A stretch of DNA of 64,000 bases from Ferrovibrio sp964218355. GTDB taxonomy: Bacteria; Pseudomonadota; Alphaproteobacteria; Ferrovibrionales; Ferrovibrionaceae. The translations under genes were made by a program, and so were the position numbers. The stretch is from contig NZ_CAXPMC010000019.1 of assembly GCF_964218355.1 (NCBI RefSeq), forward strand, positions 62,001 through 126,000, in the 5' to 3' direction. The first letter of the stretch is position 1. Each line of letters opens with the position of its first letter. Positions 24,890 to 34,466 of this stretch are shown piece by piece. The notes under the pieces are model-generated. The model was not told where the DNA came from. It did no database searches and was given only the letters and a program-made list of their open reading frames with translations.

Positions 24890-25299
24890 CCTGTTTCCTT
24901 TCCCTAATGTGGGGCCGGCAGCCCGTCTGGCAGCCGGACCGGTCACATCCCTCTTGAGTTGTCCTCTGGCCCCCAACGCCGCCTGGCGCCGTGCCTTACC
25001 CTGTGTGCTCCGACTGTAGTCCACGCCGACGGGCCGAGTCCACGACGCCTACGGACAAAGTCCGGATGCGGCGCATCCTGTCAGCCGGTCGTCTGGTTGT
25101 CGGTTAACGGGTTGATGCCGTGACGGAATTATTCTTGTGGCAACGGCCCAGCCCACCCTGACTGCAGAGTCCCTCCCTTTTTTGTTTGTGGTATTATATT
25201 GCAGCTTTCCTGAGCGGCAAGAAATATCTTGCATCAAGCCTTGCATGCAATGTGCTGTAATTGCAAGTGCAAACATACCCGGCCGCGCCCGGCACCCGG
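24890..25299. promoter_or_regulatory. Gene-free stretch with a cluster of TGCA motifs
   Basis: About 410 bp without a convincing gene. It holds the promoter region of the binding protein at 24889. From 25230 to 25272 there are five TGCA sequences (25230, 25242, 25246, 25262, 25268), arranged as TTGCATGCAA and TTGCA-AG-TGCAA inverted repeats, in an AT-richer island with TATTATATTG nearby. A regulator site is likely; which protein binds is unknown. Confidence 0.4.
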
Positions 25300-26940
25300 T
25301 CAGGCCGCTTGGCTGGCCCGGGCGCGCAGGGCGAACCGCTGCACCTTGCCGCTTTCGGTGCGCGGCAGGGCGTCGATGAATTCGATGGCGCGGGGATATT
25401 TGTAGGGCGCGATCTCGGCTTTCACGAAATCCTGCAGCGCCTTGACCGTCTCGGGCGATGCCTTGCCCTTGTCGCGCAGCACCACATAGGCCTTCACGAC
25501 GCTGCCGCGCTGGCCGTCCGGCGCCGCCACCACGGCGCATTCCTGCACCAGCGGATGCAGCAGCAGGATCGCTTCCACCTCGGGGCCGGAGATGTTGTAG
25601 CCGGCCGAGACGATCATGTCGTCGGCCCGCGCCTGGTACCAGTAGTAGCCGTCCGCATCGCACAGATAGGCATCGCCGGTGAAGTTCCAGCCATTCTGCA
25701 CGTAGGTCGTCTGCCGGTCCGGATTGTCGAGATAGCGGCAGCCGACGGGGCCGCGGATCGCCAGGCGGCCGACCGTTCCCGGCGGCACCGGTTTGCCCTC
25801 GGCATCGAAGATCGCCGCCTCGAAGCCGGGGATCGGCTTGCCGGTGGCGCCGGGGCGGATGCCGTCGCCTTCCGAGGTGATGAAGATATGCAGGATCTCG
25901 GTGCCGCCCAGCCCGTCGATCAGCTTGATGCCGGTGGCATCATGCCAGCCCTGCCAGACCGGTTTCGGCAGGGTCTCGCCGGCGGAGACGCCCTTTTTCA
26001 GGGACGAGATGTCGTAATCCTTCACCATGTCGGTCATCGCCCGGTAGGCGGTGGGGGCCGTGAACAGGATGGTGACCTTCTTCTCCTGGATGGTCTGCAG
26101 CATCCTCTGCGGATTGTACTGCTCGACCAGAACGGTGGAGGCGCCGGCATGCATCGGAAAGGTGACCAGCGCGCCCAGCCCGAAGGTGAATGCCAGCGGC
26201 GGCGAGCCGGTGAAGATGTCATCCTTGGTCGGCTTCAGCACATAGCGGCTGAAGGTGTCGCAGATCGCCATCACGTCGCGATGGAAATGCATGCAGCCCT
26301 TGGCCGGCCCCGTCGTGCCGGAGGTGAAGGCGATCAGGCAGACATCGTCCCAGGCGGTATCCAGCGTCTCGAAATGTGCCGGCTTGCCGGCCATCCGGCT
26401 TTCCAGCGACTCCGGCCCTTCGGCGTGGAAATACACCGCCCGCTGCAGGTGTTTCGATTCCTTCAGCGTGGTTTCCATCTCGTCGCGCAGGCGCCAGTCG
26501 CACAGGGCAAGGCCGATCTCCGCCTTCTCGGTCATGAAGGTCAGCTCGCGCCAGCGGTAGAGCGGCATGGTCGCCACCGCCACGGCCCCCACCTTCATCA
26601 CCGCGAACCAGCAGGCGACATACATCGGATTGTTCGGTGCCCGCAGCAGCACGCGGTTGCCCGGCTTCACGCCCAGGTCGTCGACCAGCACATGGGCGAT
26701 GCGGTTGGCGGTCTCCAGCAGCTGGCGGTAGGTCCAGACCTCATCGTTGTAATGGAAGGCCGGCCGGTCGCCGTATGTCTCCGCCTGTTTGTCCAGCAGC
26801 TCGCGGGCGCAGTTCATCCGTTTCGGATAGGCACGCAGCTCGGGCAGGGTGTCCCACAGCATCACCGGCCACTGCTCCTGCGGCGGCAGTTGGTCGCGGG
26901 GAAACGTGTCGACATGGGCGGAAGGTTCGAACCTATGCAT
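25300..26940 (-). CDS. Aryl-CoA ligase, 2-aminobenzoate/benzoate-CoA ligase family
   Basis: A 546-residue AMP-forming ligase that activates an aromatic carboxylate to its CoA thioester. P-loop TSGTTGPAKG at about residue 210, GSPPLAFTFGLGALVTFPMHAG in the acyl-binding part, GLGGTEILHIFI (A5), TGDAYLCDADGYYWYQARADDMIVSAGYNISGPEVE (A7-A8) and the catalytic Lys in ALPRTESGKVQRFALR. The pattern fits the benzoate/2-aminobenzoate group. GAGGTGCATC precedes ATG 26940, and its start overlaps the preceding oxidoreductase stop by 8 bp. Last gene of the catabolic operon. Exact substrate not provable here. Confidence 0.88.
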   Translation of the reverse strand: MHRFEPSAHVDTFPRDQLPPQEQWPVMLWDTLPELRAYPKRMNCARELLDKQAETYGDRPAFHYNDEVWTYRQLLETANRIAHVLVDDLGVKPGNRVLLRAPNNPMYVACWFAVMKVGAVAVATMPLYRWRELTFMTEKAEIGLALCDWRLRDEMETTLKESKHLQRAVYFHAEGPESLESRMAGKPAHFETLDTAWDDVCLIAFTSGTTGPAKGCMHFHRDVMAICDTFSRYVLKPTKDDIFTGSPPLAFTFGLGALVTFPMHAGASTVLVEQYNPQRMLQTIQEKKVTILFTAPTAYRAMTDMVKDYDISSLKKGVSAGETLPKPVWQGWHDATGIKLIDGLGGTEILHIFITSEGDGIRPGATGKPIPGFEAAIFDAEGKPVPPGTVGRLAIRGPVGCRYLDNPDRQTTYVQNGWNFTGDAYLCDADGYYWYQARADDMIVSAGYNISGPEVEAILLLHPLVQECAVVAAPDGQRGSVVKAYVVLRDKGKASPETVKALQDFVKAEIAPYKYPRAIEFIDALPRTESGKVQRFALRARASQAA

Positions 26941-28405
26941 GATGCACCTCGGAAGGATGGGAGGCGGGTTCGGCGATCGGGACGGGGAGGTCGATACGCA
27001 CCGCATCTGACGGCGGTGTTGCACGGCCGGCCGCATCATGGGCACGGACGTAATAGGTGTAGCGCAGGCCGCCGAGCACGACGCGGTCGGTATGCTTGAC
27101 CGACTTCACTGCCTCGGTGACGCGGGCGGTGCCGTCATCCTCGGCACGGTAGACATTGTAGCCGGCAATCGGTGCGGCGCCGGGCTGCGCGGCCTTCCAG
27201 GCGAGTTTCACCTGCCCCTTGTCGACGGTGGCGGCCAGCTGCGCGCCGCCCTCGGGCCAGCGCGGGGCGTCGCCGTCGAGGCTGTCGGGCGGTGCCTGGC
27301 GCAGGCCCTTCGGCCACAGGAAGCAGTTCACCTCCTTGAAATTCTCGTCCAGCTGCTTGCAGACGTTGCAGTAGATGCAGCGCACGATGCGGTCCTGCCG
27401 GCCGTCTGCGACCTTCTTCACCCAGTCCGGATCGGCCAGCAGCTGGCGGGCCATGCCGATCATGTCGGCGCGGCCTTCCTGCAGCAGGGTTTCCGCCTCG
27501 GCCGGGTCGCTGATCTTGCCGACCGAGATCACCGGCACGGTGAAGCCCTTGGCATTGATGTACTGCTTCACCGCCGCCGCCAGATGGGCATGGGGGAGGG
27601 CCGGATACCAGTCGCCGGGCATGCAGCGGTCGCCGGAATAGCCGGTATAGGGATATAGCGGCTGGCCGTCGCGATGCACGGCATCCTCGAACTTGCCGCC
27701 CACCGACAGCGAGATGTAGTCGACGCCGAGCTGGGCCATGCGCAGGGCGATCAGTTTGGCTTCCTCGACCGTGTAGCCGTCCTTGATGGCCTCCTCGGCC
27801 AGGAAGCGCACGCCGACCGGCCAGTCGCTGCCGACCTGGCGGCGTACTTCCGCCATCACCCGGCCGAACATGGCGAGCCGGCCTTCCAGGGTGCGGCCGT
27901 CATAGCGGTCGCGGCGCGGATTGCGGCGCGACAGGAAGGACGACAGCGTATAGGCATGGGCCGAATGCAGCTCGACGCCGTCATAGCCGGCATCGCGGGC
28001 GCGGGCAGCGGCGGCACCGAATTCCCCGATGATGCGCTCGATATCGGCTTCCGACAGGCTGTCGATGGTTTGGCGCCAGCCGGACCGCGCCACTTTCATG
28101 AAATGGATGATCTGCGGCACCACCCTGCTGCCGGAGGTGTCGTGGATCTGCCGGGTCAGGTCGCGATGTCCGGCAATGAACTCGTCCGACGACAGCCGCA
28201 GCAGCGGACCGGATTTGCTGCCATGCACGGCGGTGGCCTCGACCACGATCAGGCCGACATGGCCCTGGGCATAGCGCACATAGCGGTCGATGATGTCCTG
28301 GTTGACGAAGCCGTCCTCACCGGACAGCCGCGTTACCATGGCCGGCACCGCCACCCGGTTGGGCAGCAGCATGCCGTTGATGTCGAGCGGCTGCAGCAGC
28401 TTCAT
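26933..28405 (-). CDS. Old-yellow-enzyme-like NADH:flavin oxidoreductase with C-terminal fibronectin-III-like domain
   Basis: It has 490 residues. Residues 1-385 are a TIM-barrel OYE: PLDINGMLLPNRVAVPAMVTRL, GYDGVELHSAHAYTLSSFLSRRNPRRDRYDG (substrate His and barrel loop) and VPVISVGKISDPAEAE. A cysteine group CIYCNVC...NC (about residues 338-358) suggests a 4Fe-4S cluster as in 2,4-dienoyl-CoA reductases. Residues ~395-480 resemble a fibronectin-III domain (VKLAWKAAQPG...GYNVYRAEDDG...YYVRAHDAAGRATPPS). In related aryl-CoA clusters this reductase part is fused behind a flavin monooxygenase; here no monooxygenase domain is present upstream. Coupled to the acyl-CoA dehydrogenase by ATGA. Confidence 0.85.
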   Translation of the reverse strand: MKLLQPLDINGMLLPNRVAVPAMVTRLSGEDGFVNQDIIDRYVRYAQGHVGLIVVEATAVHGSKSGPLLRLSSDEFIAGHRDLTRQIHDTSGSRVVPQIIHFMKVARSGWRQTIDSLSEADIERIIGEFGAAAARARDAGYDGVELHSAHAYTLSSFLSRRNPRRDRYDGRTLEGRLAMFGRVMAEVRRQVGSDWPVGVRFLAEEAIKDGYTVEEAKLIALRMAQLGVDYISLSVGGKFEDAVHRDGQPLYPYTGYSGDRCMPGDWYPALPHAHLAAAVKQYINAKGFTVPVISVGKISDPAEAETLLQEGRADMIGMARQLLADPDWVKKVADGRQDRIVRCIYCNVCKQLDENFKEVNCFLWPKGLRQAPPDSLDGDAPRWPEGGAQLAATVDKGQVKLAWKAAQPGAAPIAGYNVYRAEDDGTARVTEAVKSVKHTDRVVLGGLRYTYYVRAHDAAGRATPPSDAVRIDLPVPIAEPASHPSEVHHA

Positions 28406-29586
28406 GGTGCCGTGCCTTCCGCCTGCCAGGCGGCATAGGTCTGGCCGGCGATCACCAGCTTGTTGATCTCGGTGGTGCCTTCGTAGATGCGCAGGGCGCG
28501 AACCTCGCGGTACAGGCTTTCCACCATGTTGCCGCGGGTCACGCCGAGGCCGCCCCACAGCTGCACGGCGGCATCGATCACCCGTTGTGCCGCTTCGGTT
28601 GCGTACATCTTCGCCATCGAGGCCTCGCGGGTGACCCGGGCGGCGCCCATGTCCTTGGTCCAGGCGGCGCGGTAGACCAGCAGTGCCGCGGCATCGATTT
28701 CGGTGGCCATGTCGGCGATCTTGGCCTGGGTCAGCTGGTAATCGGCGAGTTGCTGGTTGAACACCTTGCGCGCATGCACCCGGGCCAGCGCCTCGTCCAG
28801 CGCCCGCCGCGCGAAGCCCAGCGCAGCCGCGCCGACGGTGGAGCGGAAGACGTCGAGGTTGCTCATGGCGATCTTGAAGCCTTCGCCGGGCTTGCCGATC
28901 AGGTTGCCTTCCGGGATCACACAGTCGCGGAATTCGAGGCGGCCGAGCGGATGCGGTGCCATCACGTCGATGCGTTCGGGCACGCTGAAGCCCGGCGTGC
29001 CGGCCTCGACCACGAAGATGGCCAGGCCTTTGGCGCTTGGCGCATCGCCCATGCGCGCCACCACGGTATACTGGTCGGCAATGCCGCCATTGGAAATCCA
29101 GGTCTTCACGCCGTTGAGACGGAATCCCTGGCCGTCAGGGACGGCAACGGTGCTGACATTGGCGACATCGGAACCGGCATCGGGTTCCGACATGGCCAGC
29201 GCGGCGATCCTGGTGCCGTCGGCCACGCCGGGCAGCCAGCGCTTTTTCTGCTCGGGCGTGCCGAACTGGCTGATCGGGCCGGAGCCCAGCCCCTGCATGA
29301 CGAAAGAGAAGTCGGCCAGCCCGTGGTGATAGGCCAGCGTCTCGCGGGCCAGCGCCAGCGAGCGGACTTCCAGCCGGTCATGCAGGCCGCCGCCATCCTT
29401 TGGCACGGTCAGGCCGAGGAAACCGTCCCTGCCCAGCTGGCGCACGAAGCCGCGGCATTGTGCGTCGATATCGCCGTCTTCGTCGTGATGGGCGGCATGC
29501 TGCCGGGCCCAGGCATCAAGGCTGTCGGCAAGGCGGCGGTGGCGATCCTCGAAAAACGGCCAGTGCAGGTAGCTCTTGTCCGCCAT
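28402..29586 (-). CDS. Acyl-CoA dehydrogenase
   Basis: An FAD enzyme of 394 residues. The FAD/substrate motif LAMSEPDAGSDVANVST, GVKTWISNGGIADQY, and the C-terminal RIYEGTTEINKLVIAG with the catalytic-base Glu are visible. ATG 29586 (MADKSYLHWPF) gives the right N-terminus; the frame open further upstream runs through the hydratase gene. One base separates it from the hydratase stop. Likely oxidises a ring-reduced or ring-opened CoA intermediate of the pathway. Confidence 0.92.
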   Translation of the reverse strand: MADKSYLHWPFFEDRHRRLADSLDAWARQHAAHHDEDGDIDAQCRGFVRQLGRDGFLGLTVPKDGGGLHDRLEVRSLALARETLAYHHGLADFSFVMQGLGSGPISQFGTPEQKKRWLPGVADGTRIAALAMSEPDAGSDVANVSTVAVPDGQGFRLNGVKTWISNGGIADQYTVVARMGDAPSAKGLAIFVVEAGTPGFSVPERIDVMAPHPLGRLEFRDCVIPEGNLIGKPGEGFKIAMSNLDVFRSTVGAAALGFARRALDEALARVHARKVFNQQLADYQLTQAKIADMATEIDAAALLVYRAAWTKDMGAARVTREASMAKMYATEAAQRVIDAAVQLWGGLGVTRGNMVESLYREVRALRIYEGTTEINKLVIAGQTYAAWQAEGTAP

Positions 29587-29587
29587 C

Positions 29588-30415
29588 TCAGTTGCCCTCG
29601 AAGACCGGCTTCTGCCTGGCGACGAATGCGTGATAGGCGCGCTCGAAATCCCGGGTCTGCATGCAGATCGCCTGTGCCTGCGCCTCGGCCTCGATGGCGG
29701 CATCGAGGTCCATCGACCATTCCTGGTGCAGGCAGGTCTTGGTGATGCCATGGGCGAAGGTGGGGCCGGCGGCCAGTTCGGCGGCCAGTGCCTGTGCATC
29801 CTGCAGCACCTGTTCGGGCGCGACCAGCCGGTTGAAAAAGCCCCAGCGCTCGCCTTCCTCGGCCGACATGCTGCGGCCGGTATAGAGCAGCTCGGCGGCA
29901 CGACCGGCGCCGATGATGCGCGGCAGGATGTTGCAGGCCCCCATATCGGCGCCGGCAAGACCGACGCGGGTGAACAGGAAGGCGGTCTTGGTGCGCGGCG
30001 TGGCGATGCGCAGGTCGGAGGCCATGGCAAGGATCGCGCCGGCGCCGGCGCAGATGCCGTCGATGGCGGCGATGACGGGCTGCGGGCAGTGGCGCATCGC
30101 CTTGACCAGGTCGCCGGTCATGCGGGTGAAGGCCAGCAGGCCCTGCATGTCGCCGGCCTCTTTCATCTTCACCAGCGGGCCGATGATCTCGTGCACGTCA
30201 CCGCCCGAGCAGAAATTGCCGCCCGCGCCGGTGATCACCACGGTCTTGACGTCGGTCACATGGCCAAGGGCACGGAACGTGTCGCGCAGCTCGGCATAGG
30301 ATTCGAAGGTCAGCGGGTTCTTGCGCTCCGGCCGGTTCAGCGTCACCGTCGCCACCCTGCCGTCGACCGACCAGCCGAAATGCTGCGGCCGGAAATCCTT
30401 TGCCAGATCACTCAC
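29588..30415 (-). CDS. Enoyl-CoA hydratase family protein
   Basis: A 275-residue crotonase. GAGGNFCSGGDVHEII and DGICAGAGAILAMASDLRIA form the oxyanion hole; LAGADMGACNILPRIIG carries the Asp position of aryl/dienoyl-type hydratases. The N-terminus is FGWSVDGRVATVTLNRPERKNPLT. Its start overlaps the MarR gene's stop by 8 bp, placing it in the same transcript. Specific step unknown. Confidence 0.9.
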   Translation of the reverse strand: MSDLAKDFRPQHFGWSVDGRVATVTLNRPERKNPLTFESYAELRDTFRALGHVTDVKTVVITGAGGNFCSGGDVHEIIGPLVKMKEAGDMQGLLAFTRMTGDLVKAMRHCPQPVIAAIDGICAGAGAILAMASDLRIATPRTKTAFLFTRVGLAGADMGACNILPRIIGAGRAAELLYTGRSMSAEEGERWGFFNRLVAPEQVLQDAQALAAELAAGPTFAHGITKTCLHQEWSMDLDAAIEAEAQAQAICMQTRDFERAYHAFVARQKPVFEGN

Positions 30416-30938
30416 CGTTCTCTCCCTTATCCGCGTCGGCGGCGTTCCGGTGCACCGACTGCTTCAGCTTGCCGAGCAGCTGCAACAGCTGCTGCATGTC
30501 CTGCCGGCTCAGGCCGGCCATCATCTCGTCGATCCACAGCTCGTGTTCCGGCGTCATGGCGTCGAAGGCCTTCTTGCCAGCTGCCGTCAGGCTGACCTGG
30601 CTGCTGCGCCGGTCGCGGGCCGATGGGGTGCGTTTCACCAGGCCTTCCTCGACCAGGCGGTCGGTCAGGCCGGTGATGTTGCCGTTGGAGACCATCATGC
30701 GGGCCGACAGCTCGCTCATGGTCAGGCCGTCCGGGCTGCGGTCGAGCTGGGCCAGCAGGTCGAAGCGGGGCAGGGTGGTGTCGAACCGCGTGCGCAGGGC
30801 GCCGCGCACCTTGCCCTCGATCAGGTTCGAGCAGGTCAGCAGCCGCAGCCACAGCCGCAGTTCCAGCTTGTCGTCCCGGGTGGTGCCGGTTTCGCGGTCA
30901 TTGGCCGGCAGGGGTGCGACCTGGCGTTGTTCACTCAT
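30408..30938 (-). CDS. MarR-family regulator of the aromatic catabolic operon
   Basis: A 176-residue winged-helix protein: LDRSPDGLTMSELSARMMVSNGNITGLTDRLVEEGLVKRTPSARDRRSSQVSLTAAGKKAFDAM is a complete MarR DNA-binding core. It is encoded inside the operon between SDR and hydratase genes, as MarR repressors responding to aryl-CoA esters often are. The AT-rich inverted-repeat sites at 31836 and 23593 are candidate targets; this is inference from position and symmetry. Confidence 0.9.
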   Translation of the reverse strand: MSEQRQVAPLPANDRETGTTRDDKLELRLWLRLLTCSNLIEGKVRGALRTRFDTTLPRFDLLAQLDRSPDGLTMSELSARMMVSNGNITGLTDRLVEEGLVKRTPSARDRRSSQVSLTAAGKKAFDAMTPEHELWIDEMMAGLSRQDMQQLLQLLGKLKQSVHRNAADADKGENGE

Positions 30939-30959
30939 GCTGTTCTCTCCCGCCGCGGC

Positions 30960-31817
30960 TCATGGCATGACCTCTCCGCCGGCCACGGCGATGCATTGCC
31001 CGGTCACGGATGCGGCGCCATCGCCGGCCAGCCACAGCACGGCATCGGCCACCTCGTCCGGCGTGACCAGGCGGCCCTGCGGATTGCCGGCGGCCAGTTC
31101 GGCGCGCGCCGCCTCGGCCGAGCGGCCGGTTTTCTTCACGATCGTCTCGATGGTGGTGGCGGTCATGTCGGTATCGACATAGCCGGGGCAGACGGCGTTC
31201 ACGGTGATGCCGGTCTTTGCATATTCGCGGGCCAGCGCGCGGGTCAGTCCGACCACGCCATGCTTGGCGGCGCAGTAGGCGGCGACATAGGCATAGCCGG
31301 TGATGCCGGCGGTGGAGGCGACGTTGATGATGCGGCCCCGGCGGCGTTCCAGCATGCCGCCGATGGCCGCCCGCGTCGTGTGGAACACGCCGGAAAGATT
31401 GACCGACAGCATGCCGTCCCAGTGTTCCGCGGTCATTTTCGCAAAGGGCTGGCTGGCACCGAAGCCGGCATTGTTGACGAGGATGTCGACCGGCCCGAGC
31501 AGGCCGGCGGCCCGCTGCAGGGCGCCGGCGATGGCGGCCGGATCGGTCACATCGGCAGGGAAGGCGCCGGCACTGCAGCCATGGCTGTCATCGAGTTCCG
31601 CGGCCCGGCTTTCCAGCAGGGCAGCGTCGCGGCCGATCAGGCTGACGGCGGCGCCGGCAGCGGCCAGCCGCTGTGCCACAGCCCAGCCGATGCCGCGGCT
31701 GGCGCCGGTGACCAGTGCGTGGCGGCCGGCCAGCGGGCCGGCCTCCGCCGGCGCCGTGATCGCCGGTCCGGCAGTAGTCTGGGCAGGCGGCGCGGACTTG
31801 CGCTTGTTTGCGGCCAT
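30960..31817 (-). CDS. SDR-family NAD(P)-dependent oxidoreductase
   Basis: A 285-residue short-chain dehydrogenase with a ~30-residue basic N-terminal extension. TGASRGIG cofactor loop, NNAGFG, catalytic Ser in INVASTAGI and YCAAK active-site motif are all present; the ending VTGQCIAVAGGEVMP is normal. First gene of the operon (SDR-MarR-hydratase-acyl-CoA dehydrogenase-OYE-ligase), downstream of the AT-rich operator-like site. Probably oxidises a 3-hydroxyacyl-CoA intermediate. Confidence 0.9.
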   Translation of the reverse strand: MAANKRKSAPPAQTTAGPAITAPAEAGPLAGRHALVTGASRGIGWAVAQRLAAAGAAVSLIGRDAALLESRAAELDDSHGCSAGAFPADVTDPAAIAGALQRAAGLLGPVDILVNNAGFGASQPFAKMTAEHWDGMLSVNLSGVFHTTRAAIGGMLERRRGRIINVASTAGITGYAYVAAYCAAKHGVVGLTRALAREYAKTGITVNAVCPGYVDTDMTATTIETIVKKTGRSAEAARAELAAGNPQGRLVTPDEVADAVLWLAGDGAASVTGQCIAVAGGEVMP

Positions 31818-31830
31818 GGATCAGCCTCCC

Positions 31831-31858
31831 GAATTATATTTTAAGTATAAAATAATTC
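31831..31858. promoter_or_regulatory. Inverted-repeat operator, copy A, at the head of the catabolic operon
   Basis: GAATTAT...ATAATTC outer arms enclose ATTTTA-AGTA-TAAAAT, a strong AT-rich palindrome 14 bp upstream of the SDR start. The 23 bp at 31836-31858 match the site upstream of the liv operon (23593-23615) in 19 positions. Probable binding site of the operon's MarR regulator. Confidence 0.7.
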
Positions 31859-31982
31859 ACCGCGGCAGACAAGGCCACCCTGCGGCAGAACCCAGACGGG
31901 AACAGCTGCAGTCAAAAGGCGACGACGGAGGGTCTGGTATGGTAAATAGGAGCAGGCCGATTCGTGGGGGACCGCAGGCGCA

Positions 31983-32468
31983 ATGAGCAAGGCGCAATTC
32001 GTACGATTCACGGGACTTGCCGTTGCTGCCGCGCTTGCGCTGGCCGGCTGCAATTCCATGAATATCGGCGGCAGCACCTCGAAGGCTGACGGCAAGTCAA
32101 GCGGAGGGCCGCCGCCGCAGATTTCCGGCATCGCACTGCCGGAGGGCTATTCGCTGGATGCCGATCGCACCATCATTCTGGGCGAGGGCGACCGCTGGAT
32201 CGGCCGGCTGTCCTACAGCATCAATTCCTCGGCCGATGCGATGTTCGACTTCATCCGCGCCCAGATGGCCAATCACGGCTGGAAAGAGGTGGCGGTGGTG
32301 CGCGCCGAGACCAGCCAGCTGACCTACCTGTCGGGTGACGCTGACCGCGTTGCCTCGATCCTGATCAGCCGCAGCACGCTCTACGGCTCCAAGGTCGACA
32401 TGACCGTCTCGCCGTCATCGGGCAGCGGCACCATCTCGTCGGGCCGCGCGCCGGTACAGCGCCGCTGA
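31983..32468 (+). CDS. Putative lipoprotein
   Basis: A 161-residue exported protein. The lipoprotein signal MSKAQFVRFTGLAVAAALALAGC has lipobox LAGC, so Cys23 would be lipidated. The mature part has a Gly/Ser-rich linker and a domain (LSYSINSSADAMFDFIRAQMANHGWKEVAVVRAETSQLTYLSGDADRVASI) resembling the small alpha/beta domain of DUF4810/BamC-like lipoproteins; no specific function is claimed. GTG codons exist upstream but ATG 31983 gives the proper signal peptide. Confidence 0.82.
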   Translation: MSKAQFVRFTGLAVAAALALAGCNSMNIGGSTSKADGKSSGGPPPQISGIALPEGYSLDADRTIILGEGDRWIGRLSYSINSSADAMFDFIRAQMANHGWKEVAVVRAETSQLTYLSGDADRVASILISRSTLYGSKVDMTVSPSSGSGTISSGRAPVQRR

Positions 32469-32488
32469 GGCGGCGCATAATCTGTTTT

Positions 32489-32731
32489 TCAGTTGAAGGC
32501 CTTGAAGGTGATCAGGGTGAAGGTGTCCTTCACGCCGGTGATGGTCTGCAGCTTGTTGACCACGAAATGCCCGATATCCTGGCCATCGGGCAGGTAGCAT
32601 TTCATCATCAGGTCGTACTGGCCGGAGATCGAATGCACCTCGGAGACCTGCTCGATTTCCTCGACGGCCTTCACCGCCACGTCATAGGCGCGGCCGAGGT
32701 CGCATTTCACCATCACGAAAATCGTCTGCAT
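32489..32731 (-). CDS. Lrp/AsnC-type ligand-binding (RAM) domain protein
   Basis: An 80-residue stand-alone RAM/ACT-like domain with no DNA-binding part: MQTIFVMVKCDLGRAYDVAVKAVEEIEQVSEVHSISGQYDLMMKCYLPDGQDIGHFVVNKLQTITGVKDTFTLI. Such proteins oligomerise and bind amino acids or small effectors. Start MQTIF (32731) matches the family and has GGAG at good distance; ATG 32746 would add five residues. Confidence 0.88.
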   Translation of the reverse strand: MQTIFVMVKCDLGRAYDVAVKAVEEIEQVSEVHSISGQYDLMMKCYLPDGQDIGHFVVNKLQTITGVKDTFTLITFKAFN

Positions 32732-32814
32732 CGCCGGCTCCGTCATCCTGTCCTGCCCGGACTGTAATCGAAACCGCCGCCCGGGTCCAACCGGCCCGGC
32801 CGCGGCGGGGCGGT

Positions 32815-34296
<1,482 letters not shown>

Positions 34297-34466
34297 GGAT
34301 TTCCGCGTGTTCTGGACAGGCTGCGCAAGATGCACTGCGTCCGCGGGGTGGGAAAAGACCACAGGCGCCTCGGTGTGTCAACACCTCTTGATGCTGCTGG
34401 AAATAGCAAAATCAATCGGTTATCGTCTGTTTTCCCTGTTTTTTCCGTAGCCGGAGTGTCCATCCC

